From IMG/VR virus record IMGVR_UViG_3300027336_000001, positions 1 through 64,000 of that record: DNA of 64,000 bases. One strand, 5' to 3'. The DNA comes from a virus. The notes under the pieces were generated by a model. It was not told the DNA's origin. It saw only the letters and a list, made by a program, of their open reading frames with translations, and did not search any database. This document shows positions 18,421 to 27,046 of this stretch, one piece after another (positions within the stretch are counted from its first letter, which is position 1; every line of letters starts with the position of its first letter). The position numbers were made by a program, and so were the translations under genes.

Positions 18421-18487
18421 AAGAGATGGATTATGTTTATAAATGGACAGGCAATGTTTGTGTGAACTTGTTTGTTTGTTTTTGTTT

Positions 18488-18520
18488 GTAGTGTTTTAGT
18501 CGTGGTGATTAAGACACTAC
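18488..18520 (+). ncRNA. Stable hairpin in the structured gap 18421-18702
   Basis: GTAGTGTTTTA (18488-18498) pairs with TAAGACACTAC (18510-18520), 11 bp with one U-G pair and an 11-base loop. A smaller TTGGT/ACCAA hairpin follows near 18544-18563, then the terminator at 18588. The gap has no credible reading frame. A small RNA or a structured 3' end is possible. Confidence 0.35.
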
Positions 18521-18587
18521 TAAAAAAATCCTTCTCCTTTATTTGGTGTGGTTTTCCACCAAGTAGTGCGAGTGGTTGTTGTTGTTT

Positions 18588-18625
18588 AAAAAGGCATAGT
18601 AAATAAAACTACTATGCCTTTTTTT
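18588..18625. terminator. Bidirectional-type intrinsic terminator
   Basis: AAAAAGGCATAGTA (18588-18601) pairs perfectly with TACTATGCCTTTTT (18610-18623), a 14-bp arm with an eight-base loop and A-tract and T-tract on either side. It can terminate transcription in both directions and closes the homing endonuclease unit. Confidence 0.85.
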
Positions 18626-18702
18626 ATTTGTGATAAAATCTTTATAATTTGTATATATGTTATGTATGTTTATTTCTCAAACCTTAAAAAAGGACAAATG
18701 AA

Positions 18703-19689
18703 ATGTCAGAAGTGAATTTCAATAAAGGTGTGTTTATTCGTGTAAAGGCAAATACTACAATTCATTTAGGAAAACTTGAAAGAAATCTTTATCAAGGTGA
18801 TGTAGTAGAATTTGATGGTGTTACATTAAGAGTAGGCAATCAAGATGTTGTGATGCCTGAACTAAAATCAGGTATTAAAAGAGGTTGGCTAACAATCGTA
18901 GATCCAGCTGAATATGTAGAAGAAAAGAAAGTTGCTCAACCTGTAGTATCAGTACCAAAGAAAGAAATGCCTGTACAAAAGGTATATGATGAAGAAAAGT
19001 CAGTAGCAGATGTTGTAAAGAAAGAAGTTGTACCTGCAAAGAAATTCCCTGTGCAAGTAGAAAGTCAAGATGATGATGTTCGTCCTGTACATAAAGTAGA
19101 TACAAAGAGTGGAGCAACAGTATCAGGTGCAACAAGTGCAATGGATAATGTATCAGCACAACAAGGTGCAGAATCAGTAAAGATTCCATTAAAGACAGCA
19201 TCAAAGCAAAAAGTAGTGATTTCAGATGGAAGTCAAATTACTAAAGAAATGGCAAAGCTAGAAAATCTACAAAGAGATGCAGTAAAGAAACCTGTAGTAG
19301 TAGATGATCAACAAGGTGCAGAAGAAGTTTTGAATACACAAACAATTACACAAGATGAATTGAGTGTGGCATTAAGTCAAGCTGAAGAAGTACCTGTTAC
19401 AGAAGAACCATCAAGCGAATTAAATCTAGATCCTATTGTAGAGGCGATGTCAAATCTACAAGAGGATTTACAGACAGTAGAAGCATTAGATGCCAAACCA
19501 AGTACAGGTGCAGTGATTATTGGTGAAGGTGATGAATTTTCATGGGATAAATCAAAGCATTGGCAACATCGTGTAAAGTTAGCAGTAGAGAAATATGGCA
19601 ATGATGCAGAAACATTGGCAAAGATCAAAGCGATTGAAACAGATGGTGTAGTGAAAGCGATTGATAAAGCATTAGCAGATCAACAATAA
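18703..19689 (+). CDS. Unidentified protein with beta-rich N-terminus and long acidic linker
   Basis: In this 328-residue protein the first 70 residues are a compact beta-rich domain (FIRVKANTTIHLG, then YQGDVVEFDG and GIKRGWLTIVDP). It is followed by about 180 residues of Val/Pro/Gln/Glu/Lys-rich linker and a charged C-terminal helical segment (SWDKSKHWQHRVKLAVEKYG). Such domain-linker-helix proteins are common near capsid genes. No family recognised. RBS AAAAAAGG. Confidence 0.65.
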   Translation: MSEVNFNKGVFIRVKANTTIHLGKLERNLYQGDVVEFDGVTLRVGNQDVVMPELKSGIKRGWLTIVDPAEYVEEKKVAQPVVSVPKKEMPVQKVYDEEKSVADVVKKEVVPAKKFPVQVESQDDDVRPVHKVDTKSGATVSGATSAMDNVSAQQGAESVKIPLKTASKQKVVISDGSQITKEMAKLENLQRDAVKKPVVVDDQQGAEEVLNTQTITQDELSVALSQAEEVPVTEEPSSELNLDPIVEAMSNLQEDLQTVEALDAKPSTGAVIIGEGDEFSWDKSKHWQHRVKLAVEKYGNDAETLAKIKAIETDGVVKAIDKALADQQ

Positions 19690-19743
19690 TTTGTTGTTAA
19701 TATGATCAAGCTATATGGTATCTTATTATAAAGGAAAAAAGAT

Positions 19744-20058
19744 ATGCTATATAGTTTAAGTTTAATTGTGTTCTGTGCATTGGTATATTGGTTTAGATCA
19801 AATGCAAAAGCAGTATTTGATTTACATTGGACACCATTTCAGTGGTGGTTATATACGAGTTTAATAACCAACTATGCAAGTTTAAGTGCATGGTGGTTTT
19901 TAAGAGAATCGTATGATATATGGAAAGCCACCATGATATGGCAAGTGATTTTATTTATAGTAGAAGTATCTTTAAACACATATTTCTTTGGATTTAGTTT
20001 TAAGATGTTTGTATCCTTATCATTAATCTTTATAGCAATACTAATAGGCTTGTCTTAA
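19744..20058 (+). CDS. Small integral membrane protein
   Basis: The 104-residue protein has three to four hydrophobic segments (about 1-17, 33-53, 62-82, 85-104) and few charges. AAAGGAAAAAAGAT precedes the ATG, and a short TATCTT/AAGATA repeat flanks the ribosome binding site. It could be a holin or an inner membrane accessory protein; no lysis gene adjoins it, so holin is only one option. Confidence 0.6.
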   Translation: MLYSLSLIVFCALVYWFRSNAKAVFDLHWTPFQWWLYTSLITNYASLSAWWFLRESYDIWKATMIWQVILFIVEVSLNTYFFGFSFKMFVSLSLIFIAILIGLS

Positions 20059-20074
20059 TAATATATTTATATGT

Positions 20075-20110
20075 TCATTTATCTTTAAGAATAAAAGTAA
20101 AGGTGAATGA
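20075..20110 (+). promoter_or_regulatory. RBS- and start-codon-sequestering hairpin before the gene at 20107
   Basis: TCATTTATCTTTA (20075-20087) pairs with TAAAGGTGAATGA (20098-20110) over 13 bp with two U-G pairs and a 10-base loop. The 3' arm contains both the Shine-Dalgarno AAAGGTG and the ATG. It is preceded by ATATATTTATATG, a variant of the promoter-like motif seen elsewhere in the window. Confidence 0.6.
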
Positions 20111-20475
20111 TGAAAAAGCAATCAAATAGTCAAGCGAGCTGGAGTTTAATAAGTGAAGGTGTAAATTCAGCTAGAGTAGAAGCACATAGAATAAGTGTAT
20201 GTGTAAAGCAATTACTAGAGGCAGTTAAAGAAAATCCTGAACTAGAAGAAGAATTGCAAAGACTATGTGGTGATGTATTATTGATGATACCTAGATCATC
20301 AGAGAATATGGAAAAGTCATTAGATAAGACAACCTATGCTTTAATCAAATTAGGTGAAGGATTTTATCGTCAAAGATTGCCACATGAAGATAGAGAATTA
20401 GTGGATATAGCAAGTAAGTTTAATCCATATCCAAGTGCTAGACGAATAGCATCAAAGTATATGAGTAAAAAATGA
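20107..20475 (+). CDS. Helical protein ending in an RRIASKYM tag
   Basis: The 122-residue protein is mostly helical (RVEAHRISVCVKQLLEAVKE; ELEEELQRLCGDVLL) and ends NPYPSARRIASKYMSKK. The RIASKYM segment matches the tag found near the ends of other proteins in this phage. The stop overlaps the start of the Dps-like gene (ATGA), so the two are likely co-translated. Function unknown. Confidence 0.65.
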   Translation: MMKKQSNSQASWSLISEGVNSARVEAHRISVCVKQLLEAVKENPELEEELQRLCGDVLLMIPRSSENMEKSLDKTTYALIKLGEGFYRQRLPHEDRELVDIASKFNPYPSARRIASKYMSKK

Positions 20476-21542
20476 GAAGATATTCTTATAGATCAGATGA
20501 ATCTTTATCAGGTGCAAAGACATTTGTAAAACCTGAATCGGGTACAGATACAACGAAACCTGAAAAGAGTAGAGAAGATTATGCAGATGGCAAACCACAA
20601 AGAGATAGAGTATTGCCATTACCGAGTGGACATCCTGAAGGTCGAGATGAAAAAAGACCGGGACCACCTGTCTTTAATACACCATCTGACAGTATGGATA
20701 ATTCATCAAATTATAGCAAACCTAGATCTGAAAATGCAGTTAGTCCAAAGCCTATGGGAAAGCCATTACATCAAAGTCCGAGAACAACAGGAGTGCCGGG
20801 TGATCAATATGGACATCCATATATAGATCAAGGTACAATGTTGAATCAAAGAAGAACGATGACAGCCTATGAAGAAAAAGAGGCTGGTATAGAATGGAGA
20901 CCACCTAGAAGGCAGGAAAGACAACATAAGCAAAGAGGACAGGAAAGAAGAGATGCTAAAAGGTATTATCAGAAAAATCGTTTTAAGATAAAGCGAAATG
21001 TAAGACAATATCAAAGAAAAAATAAAGTTAAACTAAAGATGTATCAGAAACAAAGAAGAAAACATCCTGAGAAATATCAGAGATTAAAAACAAGGAGAGC
21101 CTGTATGCAAGCGAATAAGTTACAAATGCTGTTAATGTTATTAGCAGGATTAAGATCAGCACATTTAAGTCATTGGACAAGCCATTGGCAAGTCAAAGGT
21201 ATGCCATATTATGGAGATCATTTATTGATGGATAAGTTATATAATAGCTTACCTGAAGAAATTGATGCTTTGGCAGAAAAGATTGTAGCTGAATTTGGAG
21301 CAGAAGCAGTAGATTTAAATGCACAGATGGAAGAAATGACAATGCAAGTAAAAGCTATTAGTGAAGCATCAACAGATCCATTACATAGAGCATTATGTGT
21401 AGAAGAATTTCTACAAGATTTATTTGAAGTAGTTTATGATGAACTAGAAGATCAAATGTCATTAGGTATGGATGATTTCATTATGGCAACAGCGAATGCA
21501 CATGAAACCAATCTTTATTTATTAAGACAAAGATTTAGATAA
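20472..21542 (+). CDS. Dps/ferritin-like domain fused to a disordered, basic N-terminus
   Basis: The 356-residue protein has two parts. Residues 1-145 are polar, rich in Pro/Ser/Gly, probably disordered. Residues 145-205 are strongly basic (KRYYQKNRFKIKRNVRQYQR and similar). From about 215 to the end is a four-helix domain of the Dps type, with HLSHWTSHWQVKG then YYGDHLLMDKLYNSL, matching the HW-x-V-x-G and H-x(2-4)-D pattern of the Dps iron site. Dps proteins oxidise iron and bind DNA. A basic tail plus Dps-like core suggests a DNA-condensing or protective virion protein; this is inference. Confidence 0.65.
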   Translation: MRRYSYRSDESLSGAKTFVKPESGTDTTKPEKSREDYADGKPQRDRVLPLPSGHPEGRDEKRPGPPVFNTPSDSMDNSSNYSKPRSENAVSPKPMGKPLHQSPRTTGVPGDQYGHPYIDQGTMLNQRRTMTAYEEKEAGIEWRPPRRQERQHKQRGQERRDAKRYYQKNRFKIKRNVRQYQRKNKVKLKMYQKQRRKHPEKYQRLKTRRACMQANKLQMLLMLLAGLRSAHLSHWTSHWQVKGMPYYGDHLLMDKLYNSLPEEIDALAEKIVAEFGAEAVDLNAQMEEMTMQVKAISEASTDPLHRALCVEEFLQDLFEVVYDELEDQMSLGMDDFIMATANAHETNLYLLRQRFR

Positions 21543-21598
21543 ATCATTTATAATTTAAATGATAGATGAAACTTTTTATAAAGAAAGGACAGTCCAAA

Positions 21599-22891
21599 AT
21601 GCTAACAAGAGAAGCAAGACAAATTAAAGCATATCTACAATCTACAGAAGGTCGTAGTATTTTAAGAACAGCAAAGATGGTATTAAGAGCAAATAATATC
21701 AAGTTGCAAGATGATGATAGAATGGGATTAAGATCATTGGTATTAGCATATGCTTTATATCCAAATCAGTTATCAAATTCTACAAATGGATTGATTACAA
21801 AAAGTGCGAAATTGAAAGTAGATTTTTGTAGTGCAGATCCTGCATTATGTGCAGGAAGAAAAGCTATTCCTAGAATGGAAATGCCTGTATTAGAAGGTAA
21901 AAATTTACAGGTAGTGACAAAGAATTTAAAGAATGGTCTTATTGATTGGCAAAATCCACCAAAAGATGCTTATCGAGCAAGATATGCTGAAATTCCATCA
22001 ATTCCATCAATTAAGAAAGAATTGCAAGGCAAACTTATTGAGATCACAAGTTTAAATGCAGTACAAGCTAAAAAACTAGGTATTGCAGATATGGAAATAG
22101 GATATGATGGTGTGACTAAATATCATCAAAGATCAGCAGATAAACCAATGCCTGTAGCTGTAAAGCAAGTAGCTGTAAAAGCAGGTTCATTGAAACCAAC
22201 ACAATCAGAAATTAATTTTGCTAAATCCTTTGGTATGGCACAAAATTACTTATTAGGTAAATTCAAAGGATTGGCAACATTTGATCCTGATAATGTAACT
22301 ATTGTATCAAAAGAAGGTTATATTATTGATGGACATCACAGATGGGCAGCGATTGGATTGGTTAATGCTTTTTCAACAGAAAGCATGACAACATTATCAT
22401 CAAATCCAGATGAACCAACCTTATTGAATTTAGTACAAGATGAAAATGCTAAAGGTATTTCAGAATGGCTAAAAAGCAATAAAGGTGGTGGTGATACATC
22501 TATTAAGATGCCTGTTGTATGGATGGATTTACCAATCAAGACTTTATTGCCATGTTTAAATGCTTGTACAGATAGTTTAGGTGTAGCAAGAAAACCATTT
22601 GATGAAGATAATCCACATGAAATTGCACAGATTATTATTCCTAAACAAGATGAAGCATATCGAATGAATACTCATCAAAGGGAATTGAAAGATACTGATG
22701 ATGCTTCAGAAGAATTACAAAAAGTAGTCGATAGTACATCACCAAACAAAGATCTTTTTGAGAATGTAACTGATATTAATGATGATAGTAATAATCCATA
22801 CAGTTATGCTACCAAAGTAGCCAATCGAGCAAGATTATCCAATCGAGCAAGGTTAGCCAATCAGGCAAGATTTCAAAGAAGATACTTTTAA
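21599..22891 (+). CDS. ParB/sulfiredoxin-fold protein
   Basis: The 430-residue protein contains VSKEGYIIDGHHRWAAIGLV (about residues 239-258), the DGHHRW motif of the ParB N-terminal/Srx fold, which binds nucleotide and in some phage proteins acts as a nuclease or ATPase. N-terminal residues look helical, and the C-terminus carries four short repeats of NRARL type (ANRARLSNRARLANQARF). No HTH needed for centromere binding is evident, so chromosome partition is unlikely. Start at 21599 is preceded by AAAGAAAGGACAG; the ATG at 21566 lacks a site. Confidence 0.65.
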   Translation: MLTREARQIKAYLQSTEGRSILRTAKMVLRANNIKLQDDDRMGLRSLVLAYALYPNQLSNSTNGLITKSAKLKVDFCSADPALCAGRKAIPRMEMPVLEGKNLQVVTKNLKNGLIDWQNPPKDAYRARYAEIPSIPSIKKELQGKLIEITSLNAVQAKKLGIADMEIGYDGVTKYHQRSADKPMPVAVKQVAVKAGSLKPTQSEINFAKSFGMAQNYLLGKFKGLATFDPDNVTIVSKEGYIIDGHHRWAAIGLVNAFSTESMTTLSSNPDEPTLLNLVQDENAKGISEWLKSNKGGGDTSIKMPVVWMDLPIKTLLPCLNACTDSLGVARKPFDEDNPHEIAQIIIPKQDEAYRMNTHQRELKDTDDASEELQKVVDSTSPNKDLFENVTDINDDSNNPYSYATKVANRARLSNRARLANQARFQRRYF

Positions 22892-22904
22892 AGGTCTGTA
22901 AAAA

Positions 22905-23840
22905 ATGAAGAACTTTCAAATCAATGGTTTTAAAGTAGAGTCTACTTTAGAAAATCCTGAATCCGAAAATAAGTTATTAAACATTGTAGAAGATGTTTTA
23001 ATAAAAGTAAAAATGAGAGGAGTAAGGGATTTAAAAAAAGTATTGCAAAGGATTGCTCTTCGTCCATATAGTCCAAGTATAGATTATAGTACAGAGTTAG
23101 GTATTTATGTACCTAGTAGAAAAACAATGTATATCATAGACCAATCGTCTAAAACAGATGTTTTTCAGAATGAGTATCCTATTTACTATAATACCTTGAT
23201 TCATGAAATAGGTCATGCTTTACAAGAAAACCTGCATATTGAGGCATTAAAGTTTTGGCAAACCCCATGGTTAGAATATAATTTTAATGCTCTCAAAAAT
23301 AATAGACCTTTCATTATGAAAGTAATCAAAGAACTTTTTACTGTAGATGGTGATATTTCTAAAATTAGATTTAAAAATCTAGCAGATCATATTAAACTAT
23401 TTCTCTTATTTTCATTTTACCTAAATGAAAATGAAATGGATGATGATGCTTTTTTTGAACATCTTAGTCAAAGGAAACCATTTACATGGGATGGTTTTTT
23501 GTCTACTGATATTGAAGAGTTCTTTTTAAATCCTGAAAATCGTGATGTCAGTTTTGATGAGTATCCTGAAGAAATTTTAGATTTATTTAATCGAGCTGAA
23601 TTTGAGAGTGGGAAAGTGGAAAGATTTCTTGAAGAATTAGATTTTCAAGTAGATTTGGGATTGCCAAGTAAATTGCATTATAATGCAAATGAAGATTTTG
23701 CAGAAACTTTTAGATTATGGTTTTTAACACCTAATCGTTTAGATGATAAACAAAAAGAAAGGTTTTTAAAAACCTTATGGCTGTCAGGATTTTATGGCAA
23801 ACCTGTTATTAAGAAAAAAGCTAAACACCGATTATTTTAA
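22905..23840 (+). CDS. Zincin-type metallopeptidase-like protein, third copy
   Basis: The 311-residue protein has HEIGHALQE at about 100-108 (HExxH) and NEDFAETFRLWF near 272-283, the same HExxH plus F-x-E pattern as the genes at 118-1680 and 1868-3115, but with an earlier motif and without the Pro-rich tail. A hydrolase role on virion or host protein, or on peptidoglycan peptides, is inferred. Its end overlaps the converging gene at 23821. RBS AAGG. Confidence 0.6.
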   Translation: MKNFQINGFKVESTLENPESENKLLNIVEDVLIKVKMRGVRDLKKVLQRIALRPYSPSIDYSTELGIYVPSRKTMYIIDQSSKTDVFQNEYPIYYNTLIHEIGHALQENLHIEALKFWQTPWLEYNFNALKNNRPFIMKVIKELFTVDGDISKIRFKNLADHIKLFLLFSFYLNENEMDDDAFFEHLSQRKPFTWDGFLSTDIEEFFLNPENRDVSFDEYPEEILDLFNRAEFESGKVERFLEELDFQVDLGLPSKLHYNANEDFAETFRLWFLTPNRLDDKQKERFLKTLWLSGFYGKPVIKKKAKHRLF

Positions 23841-24111
23841 TAATATCATCTTTATTGATAAAATCATTACCTAAGTAATCTAAATATTCCGAAAAGAACT
23901 TATCTTTATTCTTCTCTGCATAGTCAATAAATTGTTTTATATCTTTATGGTCAGTATGGTATTTCAATATGCCTACAAGTTCATCTTCTTCAATAAATAA
24001 AAGTCTAGCTACTTGTTTAGCTAGATAAATATCAAAATATGCCAGAACAGTGAGTAATACATCATACTCATCTAAAGATCTTTTATGGTCAAAATATGTA
24101 AAGTCAATCAT
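23821..24111 (-). CDS. Small unidentified acidic protein
   Basis: The 96-residue protein is acidic and helical (FDHKRSLDEYDVLLTVLAYF). The start overlaps the stop of the upstream gene at 24108 (ATGA). No family recognised. Its 3' end overlaps the metallopeptidase-like gene on the other strand by 20 bases. Confidence 0.6.
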   Translation of the reverse strand: MIDFTYFDHKRSLDEYDVLLTVLAYFDIYLAKQVARLLFIEEDELVGILKYHTDHKDIKQFIDYAEKNKDKFFSEYLDYLGNDFINKDDIIKIIGV

Positions 24112-24596
24112 TGTAGTTTATCATCTTTAAAGAAGTTTGCGAGCAGTTTAAACCTAATGGGATTTTCATCTGTATGTTCTTCAAAGAAACTAACAGTATG
24201 ATCATCATTAACTTTAAAATTTAATTTAAAATCTATTAAACCATTGAGATCTTCATAATGAATATGCAAAACACCATTTGCTTGATAACAGTAAACATAG
24301 CTTAATGTACTTAAATTGCTTTCTATTTTATTTTGAATAATATGATATGTACTATCATCTAAGATACCTTTCTCATTTATAAGTTCAGGTGGATCTGAAG
24401 TAAAGATAAGACTGCCTTCTTCATAATTAAAACCTTTAAAGGTAAGAGAGATGTAAACTACAGGAAAATCAAAAAGATCATCTTTACAGGCATCTTCAAA
24501 CCAAAAAACTAGCATCTCTTTGGCAGTTCTAGTAAAATATTCAAAACTTTGTTTTCTAACCTGTTGTAAAATTTGTTCATAATCAATAACAAACAT
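24108..24596 (-). CDS. Unidentified protein
   Basis: The 162-residue protein is a mixed alpha/beta protein with many acidic residues and alternating beta strands (FPVVYISLTFKGFN; LSYVYCYQANGVLHIHYEDL). The ATG at 24596 has AAAGG seven bases upstream. It forms a coupled pair with the gene at 23821 and is divergent from the coiled-coil gene at 24609. Function unknown. Confidence 0.6.
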   Translation of the reverse strand: MFVIDYEQILQQVRKQSFEYFTRTAKEMLVFWFEDACKDDLFDFPVVYISLTFKGFNYEEGSLIFTSDPPELINEKGILDDSTYHIIQNKIESNLSTLSYVYCYQANGVLHIHYEDLNGLIDFKLNFKVNDDHTVSFFEEHTDENPIRFKLLANFFKDDKLQ

Positions 24597-24608
24597 GAGA
24601 GTGCCTTT

Positions 24609-24803
24609 ATGGAAGAAGAAAAAAATAATAGAGATTTAAAGATAATACAAAAGAATTTAGATGAGATTAGAAATCAGATACGATTTGTACAATCTAAAGT
24701 CAGTAGATTAGACAATGGTGATGTTGATCCTTTAAGAAGAATACTAAGACAACTTGATGACTACATCAAAGAAATGAGTAAAAAGAAAAATGCCAATGTA
24801 TAG
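24609..24803 (+). CDS. Short coiled-coil protein
   Basis: The 64-residue protein is strongly helical with heptad-like spacing (LDEIRNQIRFVQSKVSRLDN) and a lysine-rich end. I place the start at 24609; the longer frame from 24573 would run into the divergent gene's start region. It overlaps the zinc-ribbon gene by 14 bases. Confidence 0.5.
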   Translation: MEEEKNNRDLKIIQKNLDEIRNQIRFVQSKVSRLDNGDVDPLRRILRQLDDYIKEMSKKKNANV

Positions 24804-24984
24804 CTATAAATGTAAAAAATGCGAAAGAGAAGTGACAGTAAGATTAAGCACAATCTCAACACCACAGCCAAAGGTATGTAAAGAAGTAGAACCAAAAATA
24901 GAATGTGATGGTGAGTTAGAAAAGATTTTATTGCCAAGTAGCTTTTCATTAAAAGGAGCAGGTTGGTTTAAAGACGGATATTAA
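24790..24984 (+). CDS. FmdB-type small zinc-ribbon protein
   Basis: The 64-residue protein begins MPMYSYKCKKCEREV, the FmdB/CxxC start, with a second pair of cysteines further on (VCKEVEPKIECDG) and the family-like ending GAGWFKDGY. Such proteins are common in phages with unknown function; the family was first linked to regulation of formamidase. A second, larger member lies at 56300. The ATG is inside the preceding gene. Confidence 0.75.
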   Translation: MPMYSYKCKKCEREVTVRLSTISTPQPKVCKEVEPKIECDGELEKILLPSSFSLKGAGWFKDGY

Positions 24985-25025
24985 TATAATATAAGATACG
25001 ATACTCTTTAAACCAAAGGAATAAA

Positions 25026-26183
25026 ATGGAAGAAAACTATTTAAGAGAAGATATTTTCCTTAAAGATGGTAAACTATCTATCAACCAGCAATATTGGGAT
25101 TTGATCAAAAAACACCATCAAAGACATGATGTGCAAAACTACATTCATTCTTTAATTGTGAAACATAATATTCCTTTTCCATATAAGGAATACACAGAAC
25201 TTGGTCTAAAAGATGAGTTCTCAAAGCTAAAAAATACACATCATTATGGCATCATCTCTTATGCCAAATGGTCAAGTCATAGACTAGAAATACCTGCCTT
25301 TGATTTCACTTATGATGGTAGGTATTTAGGTTTGTTGCCAAACCTTGTAGGCAGATCATGTTCAGATAATTTCACACAGGTGGAAAGAATGAAATGTGAA
25401 GCTAAAGATCGTGGTTTATCACCTATTAACTCATGGGAAAAAAGAACATCTGTATTTAGGTTTCTTTATAATGTATGTGAGAATGTATCACCAAAGACAT
25501 TAAGAGCAACAATCTCAAATTCAAGTGGATATGTAGCAAGTCAATTTTCACCTATGTGTGCAAAAGCTATTTATGAGATGTTTGATTGTAAAAATGTACT
25601 TGATCTGTCTATGGGATGGGGAGATAGACTTGTAGGTGCTTTGGCATCTAATATTGATTCATATACAGGCATTGATCCAAATACAGCTTTGCATCCACAT
25701 TATGCAGGTATTAATAATTATTATAGACATAATAAGAAAACAAAATTTCTTTGCCAGCCAGCTGAAGATGTTGAGTTAGAACCAAATCAATTTGATATGG
25801 TTTTTACATCACCACCTTATTTTGATCGTGAAAGATATTCAGAAGAATCAACACAGTCGTGGAAAAGATATGGTAGCAGTGTAGAAAGATGGCTTAATGG
25901 ATTTTTATTTAAAGTCATGGCAAAGTCATATGATTGGTTGCAAGATGGTGGTCGTCTTATTTTAAATATTAATGATGTATCTAAAACACCATTTTGTAAA
26001 CAGATGTTAGATCATGCTTTAAAGTTGGGATATACATATGAAGGTGTGATTGGATATGGTATGCAGTCAAGACCGGGCGAACATACAACAAGTGAAGATG
26101 TAATTTATGAGCCTATGTTTGTATGGAGCAAAGGTAAAGTAAAAAATAAAATTCAAGTAGAACCTATGAATACTTTATTTTAA
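25026..26183 (+). CDS. DNA methyltransferase (amino-methyltransferase type)
   Basis: The 385-residue protein has the AdoMet-binding motif VLDLSMGWGDR (about 191-201), an acidic residue after the next strand (YTGIDPNT, 213-220), and a TSPPYFDRE catalytic motif (261-269) of the DPPY family. It probably methylates adenine N6 or cytosine N4. The N-terminal 170 residues may bind DNA. No restriction endonuclease is adjacent, so it may be an orphan methylase for host restriction evasion or regulation. RBS AAAGG. Confidence 0.8.
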   Translation: MEENYLREDIFLKDGKLSINQQYWDLIKKHHQRHDVQNYIHSLIVKHNIPFPYKEYTELGLKDEFSKLKNTHHYGIISYAKWSSHRLEIPAFDFTYDGRYLGLLPNLVGRSCSDNFTQVERMKCEAKDRGLSPINSWEKRTSVFRFLYNVCENVSPKTLRATISNSSGYVASQFSPMCAKAIYEMFDCKNVLDLSMGWGDRLVGALASNIDSYTGIDPNTALHPHYAGINNYYRHNKKTKFLCQPAEDVELEPNQFDMVFTSPPYFDRERYSEESTQSWKRYGSSVERWLNGFLFKVMAKSYDWLQDGGRLILNINDVSKTPFCKQMLDHALKLGYTYEGVIGYGMQSRPGEHTTSEDVIYEPMFVWSKGKVKNKIQVEPMNTLF

Positions 26184-26235
26184 TATTATAAGACATAATA
26201 CCTTTCACATCTCTTTAAACAAGGATTTAACTAAA

Positions 26236-26778
26236 ATGAGTGATAAAGATAATTTTGTAGATCAAACGATTGATTGGACAATGGGATTAGCAGAGAGTTT
26301 CTTAAACAATTGGGATAAGAGTGCAGAGTGGTCTGCTGAAAATCCTATGCCTGCATTTTTGGTAACTTTAACACCTGAAGATGAAGATGATATTAACACT
26401 TTATCACCTGATCTACCATATTTCTTAGATTTTGAAGATGGTCAAATGACATATTTAAAGTATTCAAAGAAAGATTGGAGTGGCATCATTCGTAATATCG
26501 TGGATTATAGAAAACCTATTGGATATATGGTAGTCTGTGAAACAGGATATACAAGAAGGGATTTAGATACCAAAGAAGTAAAGCACGGAAATGGTGTTGT
26601 AGTTTTATTTGTGACAGTAGATAATTTTGCCAAAGTGTTTTTAGGCAATATTGAAAAGACAGATGATGGACTTGTTATTAAAAGAACAGAAGATGAGATT
26701 TTAGAAAATGCTATGATGTCACCATTCTTTAAAAGTTTAGTTCATTATGATTTAGGTGTATCACCTATTTTGCAGTAG
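26236..26778 (+). CDS. Unidentified protein
   Basis: The 180-residue protein is an acidic mixed alpha/beta protein with an acidic N-terminal part (TPEDEDDINTLSPDLPYFLD) and beta strands (KPIGYMVVCETGYTRRD; NGVVVLFVTVDNFAKVFLGN). It follows the methyltransferase on the same strand with AAGGATTTAAC before ATG. Its end overlaps the converging membrane protein gene by 14 bases. No family recognised. Confidence 0.6.
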   Translation: MSDKDNFVDQTIDWTMGLAESFLNNWDKSAEWSAENPMPAFLVTLTPEDEDDINTLSPDLPYFLDFEDGQMTYLKYSKKDWSGIIRNIVDYRKPIGYMVVCETGYTRRDLDTKEVKHGNGVVVLFVTVDNFAKVFLGNIEKTDDGLVIKRTEDEILENAMMSPFFKSLVHYDLGVSPILQ

Positions 26779-27046
26779 GTTTCTTATCATCATCATCGTC
26801 ATCATCGTCATCATCTCTTAAAGACATTTGTACATATTTATCTAAAGCAGTTTGACCAAGTATATAACCTATCTGAATAAAACCACTTGTTAAGACAATG
26901 GTAATTAAAAGAGTGAGATCAGATGGATCAATTTGACCTTGAATTTTCCATAGCAAGTAAAATAAAGTAATCTTCCAGCCTATCTCACTAATAAGGTATG
27001 CGATAAACTTTTTAGATTGTAGTGGCATCTTATCAATTTTAATCAT
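26765..27046 (-). CDS. Small membrane protein with polyaspartate tail
   Basis: The 93-residue protein has two hydrophobic segments (about 16-32 and 42-64) and a C-terminal run of 10 aspartates followed by KKPTAK. The topology, two helices plus a charged C-terminus, is compatible with a holin, and a transglycosylase lies 3 kb away, but this is only a possibility. Start overlaps the upstream stop. Confidence 0.6.
   Translation of the reverse strand: MIKIDKMPLQSKKFIAYLISEIGWKITLFYLLWKIQGQIDPSDLTLLITIVLTSGFIQIGYILGQTALDKYVQMSLRDDDDDDDDDDKKPTAK

Noticed and set aside
26774-26818. CATCATCATCGTC tract as a repeat element
   Set aside because: It encodes the polyaspartate end of the membrane protein on the minus strand; no evidence of function at DNA level.
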